Source: Candidatus Saccharimonadota bacterium
GTDB lineage: Bacteria; Patescibacteriota; Saccharimonadia; Saccharimonadales; UBA4665
Assembly (NCBI GenBank): GCA_028286345.1
Contig: JAQBRT010000001.1
Span: 434,001-498,000 of the forward strand
Reading direction: 5' to 3'
DNA length: 64,000 nucleotides
How positions within the stretch are numbered: the first letter of the stretch is position 1; every line of letters begins with the position of its first letter. The translations under genes and the position numbers were made by a program. Positions 1-9,879 of the stretch are shown in pieces. Under the pieces are notes generated by a model. It did not search any database, had not been told where the DNA came from, and was given only the letters and a program-made list of their open reading frames with translations.

Positions 1-2192
<2,192 letters not shown>

Positions 2193-2193
<1 letters not shown>

Positions 2194-2654
2194 TGCCGCA
2201 CATTCACGAACTCTACGACTTCGTTAACTCTGTTTACATTGTTCACGACAACAAAGTATTGCTGGTCAACCATCCGCGTTACGGACTCTGGATTCCGATT
2301 GGTGGCCATATTGAACTTGATGAGCACCCAGACCAAACACTGGTGCGAGAAGTGGCCGAAGAAACCGGTTTAACCGTACGTTTTCTTGGTGAAAAACCTG
2401 ATGTACCGTCACGGCTCGGTAATTTTATGACAACCCCCCACTACATGCATGCCCACGATGCCAATGCGCCGCATCGGCACATCGCACTAGTATATTTTGC
2501 AGTCACGGACAGTAACGCCTTCGTCCTTTCTGATGAACACACGGCAGCCGCTTGGGTGAGCGAAGCCGAACTAACCTCAGAAATGTATCACTTGACCGAA
2601 GATGTTGTATTCTTATCCCGAAAAGCACTAAAAGCTGCCAAACTTGACAAGTAG
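2193..2654 (+). CDS. NUDIX hydrolase
   Basis: A 153-residue NUDIX-fold hydrolase that would cleave a nucleoside diphosphate linked to another group; the substrate is unknown. The complete NUDIX box begins at GGHIELDEHPDQTLVREV with REVAEETG following, so the metal-binding glutamates are present. The start ATG overlaps the upstream stop (TAATG). Its last codons carry a TTGACA element that appears to be the -35 of a downstream small-RNA promoter. Confidence 0.93.
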
Positions 2655-2671
2655 GGCATAATTGTTATGCT
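2644..2671 (+). promoter_or_regulatory. Sigma70-type promoter for candidate ncRNA
   Basis: TTGACA (2644-2649), 16-base spacer, TATGCT (2666-2671). The -35 lies in the end of the NUDIX gene. The expected start near 2678 falls just before a strong inverted repeat. Confidence 0.6.
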
Positions 2672-2677
2672 TAAGGT

Positions 2678-2794
2678 AGCTCGTGCGCACTAGCGGCGCT
2701 TGCAAAAATAAAAATATCCAAAATAAAAAAGGCTCCCGCCGCTCGGGTGGGCGCGCACGAAACCTATAAGGCCAGGACACTCCTGGCTTTATAG
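2678..2794 (+). ncRNA. Candidate structured small RNA, unknown family
   Basis: The stretch has no convincing reading frame. Stem A pairs TCGTGCGC (2681-2688) with GCGCACGA (2753-2760). Stem B pairs AGCGGCG (2692-2698) with CGCCGCT (2737-2743). Between them lies a loop of about 38 bases that is almost all adenine and thymine. A 14-bp hairpin follows (2764-2777 with 2781-2794, one G-U pair, CAC loop), then a T-rich tail, which looks like a terminator. With the promoter upstream this fits an independent RNA of about 115 bases. It does not match SRP RNA, tmRNA or RNase P as I know them. Confidence 0.5.
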
Positions 2795-2818
2795 TTATTA
2801 ACAGATTACACTTAGGCT

Positions 2819-3748
2819 ATGGTCAAGTATTATTACAAGAGTATCCGGGCGGATAAAATAGCCGAAACTACCGACCTGCAAAAAGGAACTTGGGTTCATG
2901 CCGAGGCTCCCACAGACGAAGAATTACATGCCCTTGCCAAGCAATTCAAATTGGAGCTAGGTAACCTAGAAGACGCCCGCGACCTAGACGAAATGCCACG
3001 GCTGGACCGTGATGGCGGCCACACCTACATCTATGTGCGCTACGCGTTCCGTGATTCTAAGGGCGGTTTATCTACTGCGCCGCTACTGATTATTTTTAGT
3101 GGCGAATACGTCATTACCATTAGCCAGGCGCATCTGCCAGCGCTCGACTTCTTGGTCCGCGGCCGCACCAAGTTTGCTACCACCCAGCGTGCCAAATTGG
3201 TGCTGCTGATTTTGTCGCACATCAGCGACCAGTACGACATGTACATTAACGGCACCTCGCGCCAAATTAAAGGCATCCGTGCCCGCCTGCGCGGCAATGG
3301 CATCAGCAACAAAGACCTGCTAGACTTTGTAACAATCGAAGACGACCTCAACGAATTCCAGTCCTCGCTGCAGCCAACCAACGCCACGCTGCGCCGGCTG
3401 CTGGTAGGCAAGCAGCTGCCGCTGTTTGAAGAAGACCATGATATTGTCGAAGACCTGCTGCTCAACAACGAACAGTCCATCGAAGCTATCCGCTCCAACC
3501 TGCGATCGGTCACCAACATCCGCGATGCCTACTCGGCCATTAGCAGTAACAACCTAAACCAGACCATTACGCTGCTCACCCTAGCAACGATTTTGGTGGC
3601 GCTGCCCAATGTGTTCTTTGGTATGTACGGCATGAACGTGCAGCTGCCGTTCCAGCACCGCAGCTGGGCATTTGAGGCCCTAATTGCCATAAATGCGACG
3701 CTGATTGTTAGTATCATTGTGTTTGTCCGCAAGAAGCGCTTGATCTAA
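2819..3748 (+). CDS. corA: CorA-family divalent cation channel/transporter
   Basis: Pentameric inner-membrane channel for Mg2+ (or Co2+/Ni2+). The protein has 309 residues: a soluble alpha/beta and long-helix N-terminal region, then two C-terminal membrane helices. The signature YGMN sits right after the first helix (about residues 268-271), and the tail ends in basic RKKRLI, as in the family. A -10 box TACACT (2807-2812) ends six bases before the ATG and no Shine-Dalgarno is seen, so the mRNA is probably leaderless. Confidence 0.95.
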   Translation: MVKYYYKSIRADKIAETTDLQKGTWVHAEAPTDEELHALAKQFKLELGNLEDARDLDEMPRLDRDGGHTYIYVRYAFRDSKGGLSTAPLLIIFSGEYVITISQAHLPALDFLVRGRTKFATTQRAKLVLLILSHISDQYDMYINGTSRQIKGIRARLRGNGISNKDLLDFVTIEDDLNEFQSSLQPTNATLRRLLVGKQLPLFEEDHDIVEDLLLNNEQSIEAIRSNLRSVTNIRDAYSAISSNNLNQTITLLTLATILVALPNVFFGMYGMNVQLPFQHRSWAFEALIAINATLIVSIIVFVRKKRLI

Positions 3749-3774
3749 GGCTTTTCAGGAACGCCCTTATCTGT

Positions 3775-3780
3775 TAAGAT
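3775..3780 (+). promoter_or_regulatory. Extended -10 promoter of tRNA-Ala
   Basis: TG-T-TAAGAT reads as an extended -10 element thirteen bases before the mature tRNA 5' end. No clear -35 is seen. Confidence 0.5.
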
Positions 3781-3792
3781 TATTTGGACTTT

Positions 3793-3869
3793 GGGGCATT
3801 AGCTCATTTGGCTAGAGCGCTTCCATGGCATGGAAGAGGTGATCGGTTCGAATCCGATATGCTCCACCA
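3793..3869 (+). tRNA. tRNA-Ala (anticodon GGC)
   Basis: Full cloverleaf: acceptor GGGGCAT/ATGCTCC, D-loop with GG, anticodon stem CTTCC/GGAAG around loop ATGGCAT (anticodon GGC), T-loop TTCGAAT, discriminator A and encoded CCA. A terminator follows at once, so it is a single-tRNA unit. Confidence 0.97.
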
Positions 3870-3874
3870 TAAAC

Positions 3875-3898
3875 AGCTCATCGCAAGATGGGCTTTTT
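3875..3898 (+). terminator. Intrinsic terminator after tRNA-Ala
   Basis: AGCTCATC pairs with GATGGGCT across a GCAA tetraloop (one G-U pair), followed by a T run. Confidence 0.8.
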
Positions 3899-3947
3899 AT
3901 TTACCACTGGGCGGCATACAATACAGGTATAACTTATCGGAGGCGTC

Positions 3948-4712
3948 ATGTCAGGTTTTGCAGTATTTCTACTAATTGTCATCTTCTTTATCATTGTTAC
4001 CGGTGCCCGGATTATTAACCAGTACGAGCGAGGCGTAGTCTTTCGCCTGGGCCGTGTCCGTGGGGCAGTCAAAGAGCCAGGCTTCCGGGTGATTATTCCG
4101 ATTGTTGACCAGATGCGCAAAGTGTCCCTCAGGATTGTGACGCTGCCAATTGAGTCACAGCAAATCATCACCAAAGACAATGTCTCCATTAGCGTTTCGG
4201 CCGTGGCGTACTACCAAGTCATTGATCCAACCAGGTCTATCGTCGAAATCGAAAACGTTGTGTCGGCTATTTACCAGATTGCCCAAACCACTGTCCGTAA
4301 CATTGTTGGCCAGAGCGCCCTCGATGACGTTTTGAGCCAAACCGCCGCCATCAACGACAAGATTAAAGCCATTCTCGATGTCCAAACCGAGAAGTGGGGT
4401 ATTAATGTAAGCACCGTCGAACTCAAGGACATCCAATTGCCAGACACTATGCAGCGTGCCATGAGCAAGCAAGCCGAAGCTGAGCGTGAAAAGCGCGCCA
4501 AGATCATTGCTGCCGAAGGTGAAGCCCTCAGTGCCGCCAAACTAGGCGAAGCCGCCGACATCATTGCCGCCCATCCAATTGCATTGCAACTCCGTAACCT
4601 CCAGGTCCTCAATGACATTGCCGTAGAGAAGAACAGCACCATCGTCTTCCCGGCACAGTTCATGGACACCGTCAGTAGCGTCAAAGACTTTATGGCCAAA
4701 GAACAAAAATAA
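3948..4712 (+). CDS. SPFH/band-7 membrane protein (stomatin/slipin-like)
   Basis: A 254-residue prohibitin-homology protein that would form membrane-associated oligomeric scaffolds. It has an N-terminal membrane helix (about residues 4-20), then the SPFH domain ([33 protein letters not shown]-like [13 protein letters not shown]), then a helical region rich in Ala and Glu ([18 protein letters not shown]). A clear GGAGG lies just before the ATG. The stop overlaps the start of the next gene (TAATG), so it is co-transcribed with the transporter. Slipins often pair with NfeD proteins, which are not seen here. Confidence 0.93.
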   Translation: MSGFAVFLLIVIFFIIVTGARIINQYERGVVFRLGRVRGAVKEPGFRVIIPIVDQMRKVSLRIVTLPIESQQIITKDNVSISVSAVAYYQVIDPTRSIVEIENVVSAIYQIAQTTVRNIVGQSALDDVLSQTAAINDKIKAILDVQTEKWGINVSTVELKDIQLPDTMQRAMSKQAEAEREKRAKIIAAEGEALSAAKLGEAADIIAAHPIALQLRNLQVLNDIAVEKNSTIVFPAQFMDTVSSVKDFMAKEQK

Positions 4713-5407
4713 TGCCAGGCCAAGAGGGAATCAGTAACGCAAAGTTGAACTGGCTACGGGCTGCCGTGCTCGGGGCCAACGACGGTGTCGTGTCGGTTTC
4801 CAGCATTATTGTTGGTGTGGCTGGAGCAACCAATAACCGCGGTACAATCTTTACCGCCGGCCTTGCCGGACTGGTTGCCGGCGCCATGTCGATGGCCGTT
4901 GGCGAATATGTTTCGGTTTCCAGCCAAAGCGACACAGAAAAAGCCTATATAAAAGCCGAAAAGAAGCGTCTGGCCGCCAATCCTGAAGAAGAGTTCGACG
5001 AGCTTGTCGATATGTACACCACCAAAGGCATGAGCGCCAAAACTGCCCATTTGGTAGCCACGGAACTCACCGAGCACGATGTCATCAAAGCCCACCTGGA
5101 AGTGGAGTTTGGTATTGACGAAAACGACCTGAACAACCCAAGCCAAGCCGCCCTGGCTTCGATGCTGTCCTTTACCATTGGCGCTCTGGTGCCACTTTTG
5201 GCAGTACTTAGCACCAGTGGCCATATAAGTCGGCTCGTCGTTACTGCGGTGGCCGTCCTGATTGCCCTGTGTATTACCGGCTATGCCAGTGCCACCGTTG
5301 GTGGTGCCTCACGCCGCCGGGCGATTATCCGGGTCGTATTGGGCGGAGCACTGGCCATGGTGATCACCTACGCTATTGGCCGCGCTTTCGGCACGGTTAT
5401 TCAATAG
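4712..5407 (+). CDS. VIT1/CCC1-family Fe2+/Mn2+ transporter
   Basis: A 231-residue membrane protein of the vacuolar-iron-transporter family, which moves Fe2+ or Mn2+ out of the cytosol. Motifs include LGANDGVVS at the N-terminus and AGAMSMAVGEYVSVSSQ in the second helix. A cytosolic, acidic helical segment (about residues 80-140, with PEEEFDEL) corresponds to the metal-binding domain. Three further membrane helices follow. It overlaps the slipin gene by one base. Confidence 0.92.
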   Translation: MPGQEGISNAKLNWLRAAVLGANDGVVSVSSIIVGVAGATNNRGTIFTAGLAGLVAGAMSMAVGEYVSVSSQSDTEKAYIKAEKKRLAANPEEEFDELVDMYTTKGMSAKTAHLVATELTEHDVIKAHLEVEFGIDENDLNNPSQAALASMLSFTIGALVPLLAVLSTSGHISRLVVTAVAVLIALCITGYASATVGGASRRRAIIRVVLGGALAMVITYAIGRAFGTVIQ

Positions 5408-5436
5408 TTGATTAAAAGCGTTCTAATCTGTAAAAT
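5408..5436 (+). promoter_or_regulatory. Promoter of tRNA-Phe
   Basis: TTGATT (5408-5413), 17-base spacer, TAAAAT (5431-5436), 22 bases before the tRNA 5' end. Confidence 0.7.
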
Positions 5437-5458
5437 AGCATGAGTCCAACACGACTAT

Positions 5459-5534
5459 GGCTCTTTAGCTCAGTTGGTAGAGCAGCGGCCTGAAGAGCCG
5501 CGTGTCCCCAGTTCGAGCCTGGGAGGAGCCACCA
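5459..5534 (+). tRNA. tRNA-Phe (anticodon GAA)
   Basis: Acceptor GGCTCTT/AGGAGCC, anticodon stem GCGGC/GCCGC around CTGAAGA (anticodon GAA), normal GG in the D-loop and TTCGAGC in the T-loop, discriminator A, encoded CCA. Confidence 0.97.
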
Positions 5535-5546
5535 GATTGATTTTCT

Positions 5547-5575
5547 AAAATAGCGCCAACTGGGCGCTATTTTTA
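5547..5575 (+). terminator. Intrinsic terminator after tRNA-Phe
   Basis: AAAATAGCGCC pairs with GGCGCTATTTT over a five-base loop and runs into T-rich sequence. Its AT-rich flanks could also serve the convergent gene. Confidence 0.8.
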
Positions 5576-5589
5576 ATATATACGAGCTG

Positions 5590-6204
5590 CTATAAAGCAG
5601 ATTGTTGTGTGACCAGTGTTTGCAACCGGTCAATACGGCTGTTATCCTCTGGTGTCATCTTGAATTTGTCGAGCCAGCTAATCATATAGGCAAGATCAAG
5701 TGGCTTACGGCCCGACTTAACAACGGCATCAATATCTATCCAGTCTTTTGGTCTGTCAAACACGGCCTTACAAACGATTAAATCTTCTATGGAAAGCACG
5801 GGTATTACAGTATCGCCGAAGGGTTCGTGCGAAACACGTTGAGCCATTGATTCGTGGAAGTCAGTATTTGCGAAGAAAAGATCAATGTAGGTAGTTGTCC
5901 AGAGAGAGCGGGCTTGGCCACTCGCTACTATTTCTCGTCGGACACGTTCTTCATCGGGCAAGCCGTATAGCTGGCGAAGTGCGCCAAGCGCACCTTCTTG
6001 GTCGGCAGGGCTGAGAAAAATATTTACGTCAATATCTGATGTTGCGCGTGGTTCACGGTGATAATTCATGGCAATGGCGCCGCCAAATGCGTAGGGCAAC
6101 TGCGATTCTTGAAAGGCCGCATTTATAGCAGCTACTTTATGAGCCCACGATAGCTCTTCGCTTTGCTCAGCGGGTGGGATAGTAGGGAAAATTTCGTCTA
6201 CCAT
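5590..6204 (-). CDS. Nucleotidyltransferase-fold protein, putative toxin of a two-gene module
   Basis: A 204-residue protein with the polymerase-beta-type nucleotidyltransferase core: GGAIAMNYHREPRATSDIDV supplies the GG and Asp-x-Asp residues, and a later YIDLFF offers a third acidic residue. The layout resembles AbiEii-like and MNT-like transferases that modify tRNA or proteins in toxin-antitoxin systems. It lies five bases after an 81-residue partner gene in the same direction. The toxin role is inference; target and reaction are unknown. Confidence 0.85.
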   Translation of the reverse strand: MVDEIFPTIPPAEQSEELSWAHKVAAINAAFQESQLPYAFGGAIAMNYHREPRATSDIDVNIFLSPADQEGALGALRQLYGLPDEERVRREIVASGQARSLWTTTYIDLFFANTDFHESMAQRVSHEPFGDTVIPVLSIEDLIVCKAVFDRPKDWIDIDAVVKSGRKPLDLAYMISWLDKFKMTPEDNSRIDRLQTLVTQQSAL

Positions 6205-6209
6205 AAGGT

Positions 6210-6455
6210 CTAGGCACTTTTACTTATAGGAGGAAAGCCAGGGAAACGCTCATTTGGGTCTTTGCCAATGCCGGTGATTTTGATCATACTAGTGGCGTAA
6301 TCGGAGAGTTCTATCATTGCCTTGGCGTGTTCAGCAGGGCTGGCGGCACGCCAAAAATCAACGACTTCCTGATCACGCTCAATCATTGGCCCCACGAAAC
6401 GAGCCAAACGTTCAGCATTTGTTAGGCTAGATGTCGATGGTATGCGTTCGCCCAT
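6210..6455 (-). CDS. Small protein paired with the nucleotidyltransferase (putative antitoxin)
   Basis: An 81-residue, mostly helical protein (FWRAASPAEHAKAMIELSDY) ending in a Pro/Gly-rich tail (DPNERFPGFPP). It is the first gene of a two-gene unit with the nucleotidyltransferase. From memory, proteins of this pattern commonly accompany such transferases in Actinobacteria; no DNA-binding motif is obvious. A GATAAT box (6462-6467, minus strand) ends six bases before the ATG, so the unit is probably leaderless. Confidence 0.8.
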   Translation of the reverse strand: MGERIPSTSSLTNAERLARFVGPMIERDQEVVDFWRAASPAEHAKAMIELSDYATSMIKITGIGKDPNERFPGFPPISKSA

Positions 6456-6555
6456 ATGTTTATTATCTCACTTTTTACACTAGATACAAGTGCTATAAAC
6501 ATACTCATTAAATAAAACCAATCTGTAGGCATATTACGTAATTGAGCCGCAAAGC

Positions 6556-6584
6556 TTGTTTATAATGGAATAGTTCGTTATAAT
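6556..6584 (+). promoter_or_regulatory. Promoter of tRNA-Gly
   Basis: TTGTTT (6556-6561), 17-base spacer, TATAAT (6579-6584). A second TATAAT overlaps the -35 (6561-6566). Confidence 0.7.
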
Positions 6585-6597
6585 CTTCATCTGTTAC

Positions 6598-6674
6598 GCG
6601 GGTCTAGCTCAGTTGTTTAGAGCGCGTCCTTGCCAAGGACGAGGCCAGGGGTTAGAGTCCCCTGACCCGCACCA
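6598..6674 (+). tRNA. tRNA-Gly (anticodon GCC) with altered D-loop/T-loop contact
   Basis: Acceptor GCGGGTC/GACCCGC, anticodon stem CGTCC/GGACG around TTGCCAA (anticodon GCC), discriminator A, encoded CCA. The D-loop reads AGTTGTTTA, so position 19 is T instead of G. The T-loop reads TTAGAGT, so position 56 is A instead of C. The two changes preserve a Watson-Crick pair (U19-A56 for G19-C56), which argues for a functional tRNA and not a decayed one. Confidence 0.93.
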
Positions 6675-6687
6675 AAATGACATCTAG

Positions 6688-6714
6688 AAAAGCTCCCATC
6701 AAGGGAGCTTTTTG
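6688..6714 (+). terminator. Intrinsic terminator after tRNA-Gly
   Basis: AAAAGCTCCC pairs with GGGAGCTTTT over a short ATCAA loop, followed by more T. Confidence 0.85.
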
Positions 6715-6864
6715 TTTATTGATCGGGCCGGCGGTTTCAACTTACGTCCCGTGAAGTAGACCTCACGAGACAAAATGTTCTGTATTCTTGATTGAAATGA
6801 TGGTTACAACCTTCGGTTATTTCTGCATAAGAGCCTAAATCGATTGAGAATAAAAGCTTAAAAA
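6715..6864. other. Intergenic stretch between tRNA-Gly and the two-gene module
   Basis: No reading frame or clear RNA structure. AT content rises here relative to the region left of it, consistent with the start of an accessory segment. Confidence 0.4.
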
Positions 6865-7680
6865 CTAACGTAGATACTTCTCAAAGCGATTTTGGAATAA
6901 CTTATAACGTCTTGCGTCCGTATTTTCCATAAGGTCGGTAAGTATCTTGAGACAGCCCGTATAGTAGGCGTAGGACGTGCTCATTGCTTTCTGAATTTCT
7001 ACTGGATCGCCACCAATATCCCACGTATATTCATCATCTTTTTCCTTCACAACCGAAACAACCGTACGAGCGTCTTGATGTGTGTAATTTGATAAGTATC
7101 TATACACAAGATCGTAGTTCTTTAATACCGTATTGCCGTCTTCTGCTGCTGGCTTGTAATGGTCTATTAGCTGACACTTTTCCCTTAGGTTTAAAGGGTT
7201 TTTGCCATATAAATCTCGCTTTGGGTTGCTTGGATCTAGAACACCTTTAATTGTTGGTAGTGGATTTTTCTTTGTGATTTCCGTGGCTAACATAGTTGCT
7301 TCAACCAAGATCTTATCTAAGTTCGCTTGCTTTATTTGCTTGTCCGCAAAAAGCCACTTAGCAACTTTCATACGATCATACTCGGAGATGACGTATAAAT
7401 AGCTAGACCAAGTATTATCATCTGTACAGGTCATTAAGCACATATTTATCCAAGTTTCTTGAAGTGCTCTAGTTTGTAGGTGTGCTGTCGCTGGTTGCGA
7501 TTTTGGCTTACACACCAAAGTGACAACGCCGTCAAAGTGAGCTTGAGCGTGTGTAAAGTAGGCCATTGTGAGAACCTGTTTATCAGTCATTTGGTTTGGC
7601 TTGAAATGATTATTTTGCATGTACTCAAAGCCATACTTTGAGACATCTTTCATGAGTCGCACAGCATTCTTTACGTCCAT
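6865..7680 (-). CDS. Helical protein of unknown function (DUF5677-like)
   Basis: A 271-residue, helix-rich, soluble protein. The spacing of an RALQETWIN segment in the middle and a later RYLSNYTHQDART recalls DUF5677, a family of unknown function; this match is from memory and weak. It starts three bases after the stop of the 612-residue membrane protein, so the pair is one operon and probably acts together. Codon use is more AT-rich than in the housekeeping genes nearby, in line with acquisition by transfer. Confidence 0.88.
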   Translation of the reverse strand: MDVKNAVRLMKDVSKYGFEYMQNNHFKPNQMTDKQVLTMAYFTHAQAHFDGVVTLVCKPKSQPATAHLQTRALQETWINMCLMTCTDDNTWSSYLYVISEYDRMKVAKWLFADKQIKQANLDKILVEATMLATEITKKNPLPTIKGVLDPSNPKRDLYGKNPLNLREKCQLIDHYKPAAEDGNTVLKNYDLVYRYLSNYTHQDARTVVSVVKEKDDEYTWDIGGDPVEIQKAMSTSYAYYTGCLKILTDLMENTDARRYKLFQNRFEKYLR

Positions 7681-7683
7681 AAA

Positions 7684-9522
7684 CTAACCGTTCTCACTGT
7701 AAATTGTTTTTATTTTTTCTAACTTCCTAATGATTGATTCTAGCCGTAACTTTTCTCTTTCTTCAAGCTCTGTATCCAAAGCATTTTGGGCAGTCTGAAT
7801 TAGTTCATCAAGATTCCAAAAGCTTCTAAAATACTGATGGTATCTCGCTGCAAATAACTTAATAGCATTTTCTATTTGTTGGTTTTGTTCTGCAGCAAAA
7901 TTCTGCATTCGTACATTCTCGTCGTCTTGCCATTCGGCTGTAGACACCCTACCCATAAGCCCAAACCGTCTGAAGTTCTTGTACTGGGTGTCAATAATGA
8001 GCTGGCTATCGGTAGTATGTTGAGCGTCGTACAAGAACCAATACAGCTCCGCAATGGTTATTGGATCGGCATCTCCAAAGATTAATTCAATAGCAGAATC
8101 AATATTGATCAAGCTATCTTGATCTTGAACATTACCAAGCTTCTTGAACAGCCATTCTTTAAACACATTCTCCACGACAAAGCTAACATTATATTTTCCC
8201 TCGTATAGATTATCTGAGGTTACTTGCCAGTGTTTATGCTCTGTAAAGTACGAATCAAAGTGATATGTATCTATCTTGGCGTCAAACAGTGCGTCAAAAA
8301 ATTCATTTAAGAAATAGTTCAAAACTACACTTGATCTAAAGCGATCCCTATTACCAAGCATTAGTAGGTCACTATCTTCAAGGTAGGCGTCCATTGCTTC
8401 AAGAAGCGCCCAAATACGATTATCATTCATTGAGTCTGATATAAGTCGTCTATTCGTGTTTTCTAATGCGTGCTTGGCTCTCCAAAGTATCTCTGTATTA
8501 TTTGTCACCATTGCTCTGCGATCATCAACTATTTTACTCACAGCAGAGTAGATTAATAAAAATCTCTTCGTGTAGGCTAAATAAAAACGCCAGCTGTCTA
8601 AATTCCTGCGATCATAGTACTTATCATAGATCTCTAGCCTTATTGAAAGGTCTCCATACATATCTTTCTTCTTTGCTTTTAGGATTCCTTCGACACCTTC
8701 AAAAAACTCCTCGTGCAATAACTCCTCATAGCCTTCAGGTATCCGCTTTTCCAGTACTGCCTGCCAAGCGTCTCTTGCGTTGAGATATCGGATAAGGTGG
8801 ACTATTCTTGCAAACCTATATGAGCCACCCAGATAGCTTCGATCATCACGCTTATCATCAGGAGCGTTAGGGTCTTGTGGGTCAAAGAACGAAGGGTCGG
8901 CGGCAAGGTCGCTTAACCATAGGTATATCCGACAATAAATGCCCAGTATAAATGCAAATGCGGCTATTAGTACTGGCGATAGCAGCACCTTTAAGGCAGC
9001 GTCTCCGTACGTATAGTTTGGCGTGATACTGATTAGAATTATTAATAGGCAGGACAACATTAAGCCTCTTAGCTTAACTACATCACGAATGATTGCCATT
9101 CTTGCAAGCGACCAACCACGAGTATCGTCGCCAAGTAACACCAGCCCAGCAGATAGAAGAATAGTCAGGAGTACGATCAGGATAGTTAAGGCATGCTCTG
9201 TGAAATTAATGTAAGAGAAGGAGCTAATAAAACTGCTGGGTACAAAGTACAGCCCAATATAAAGCACAGCTAATAGAAGTACGTAGCCCATGAAGGTTGT
9301 TCTTGGCTTTAATAGTTTAACGCCGTAATAGTGGTCAAAGAGGAACCGATAGGCCTTTTCCTTTACCAAAAGAACTTTTTTCTTGGTAGCTGCAACTACC
9401 TTTTTAAAGCTTTCTTTTAAAGAACGTTCTTTTGTTAGAAACGCTTTGGCTTTTGAGAAGTGCTTTTCGTAAGCTTTCCGTATCTTGTCAGTAGATTTTT
9501 TACTCTTATTCGTCTTCGCCAT
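7684..9522 (-). CDS. Large membrane protein of unknown function, first gene of a two-gene module
   Basis: A 612-residue protein not matched to any family I know. A very basic N-terminus (residues 1-60, Lys-rich, probably coiled) precedes four predicted membrane helices at about 76-96, 108-130, 151-168 and 178-198. About 410 helical cytosolic residues follow, ending in a charged coiled-coil-like tail (ALDTELEEREKLRLES). No nuclease, NTPase or hydrolase motif is visible. The following gene begins three bases downstream. The GC content is low for this window. Confidence 0.9.
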   Translation of the reverse strand: MAKTNKSKKSTDKIRKAYEKHFSKAKAFLTKERSLKESFKKVVAATKKKVLLVKEKAYRFLFDHYYGVKLLKPRTTFMGYVLLLAVLYIGLYFVPSSFISSFSYINFTEHALTILIVLLTILLSAGLVLLGDDTRGWSLARMAIIRDVVKLRGLMLSCLLIILISITPNYTYGDAALKVLLSPVLIAAFAFILGIYCRIYLWLSDLAADPSFFDPQDPNAPDDKRDDRSYLGGSYRFARIVHLIRYLNARDAWQAVLEKRIPEGYEELLHEEFFEGVEGILKAKKKDMYGDLSIRLEIYDKYYDRRNLDSWRFYLAYTKRFLLIYSAVSKIVDDRRAMVTNNTEILWRAKHALENTNRRLISDSMNDNRIWALLEAMDAYLEDSDLLMLGNRDRFRSSVVLNYFLNEFFDALFDAKIDTYHFDSYFTEHKHWQVTSDNLYEGKYNVSFVVENVFKEWLFKKLGNVQDQDSLINIDSAIELIFGDADPITIAELYWFLYDAQHTTDSQLIIDTQYKNFRRFGLMGRVSTAEWQDDENVRMQNFAAEQNQQIENAIKLFAARYHQYFRSFWNLDELIQTAQNALDTELEEREKLRLESIIRKLEKIKTIYSENG

Positions 9523-9879
9523 AAATTCCGGTCTATCAACAAGTACTTACATCTATAAAATAGCATCTTTAACCACATTTATTCCAGACGTTCCAGTTAC
9601 TTATCTGTTAATACGGTTTTAACTTCAGCAATAATGCTGCACCAAATGGGGATTTATGGACGCTTCGGCGTCCTTTTGCTTCCAAACTATATTCAGAGCC
9701 CTAATCACTCGCTCTGGCTACTTGCATACAGATGATAAGAAGAACAAAAAAACTGCAGATTTTATGCTGTCTTATTCCCATAATGGTAAAAATGATAGGA
9801 AAGCTATGCGCATAGTGTTGCAATAACGAGTGAGTTCATAAATAATACGGTTAAGATAACTAGGGAGCGAGGACACATT
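9523..9879. other. Gene-free interval with a possible short RNA
   Basis: A 357-base gap between divergent genes. It holds a candidate RNA (9615-9677), the repeat TGCTGCACCAA (9635-9645), and near its right end TAAGAT and a purine-rich GGGAGCGAGG before the next start. Nothing else is recognisable. Confidence 0.5.
9615..9677 (+). ncRNA. Candidate short RNA with terminator
   Basis: A TG-T-TAATAC element (9606-9614) resembles the extended -10 used by tRNA genes here. It is followed by hairpin CAGCA-ATAA-TGCTG (9626-9639) and a textbook terminator, GGACGC-TTCG-GCGTCC-TTTT (9658-9677). The layout matches promoter, tRNA 3' end and terminator with the tRNA body missing, so it may be a remnant and not a functional RNA. 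Confidence 0.35.
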
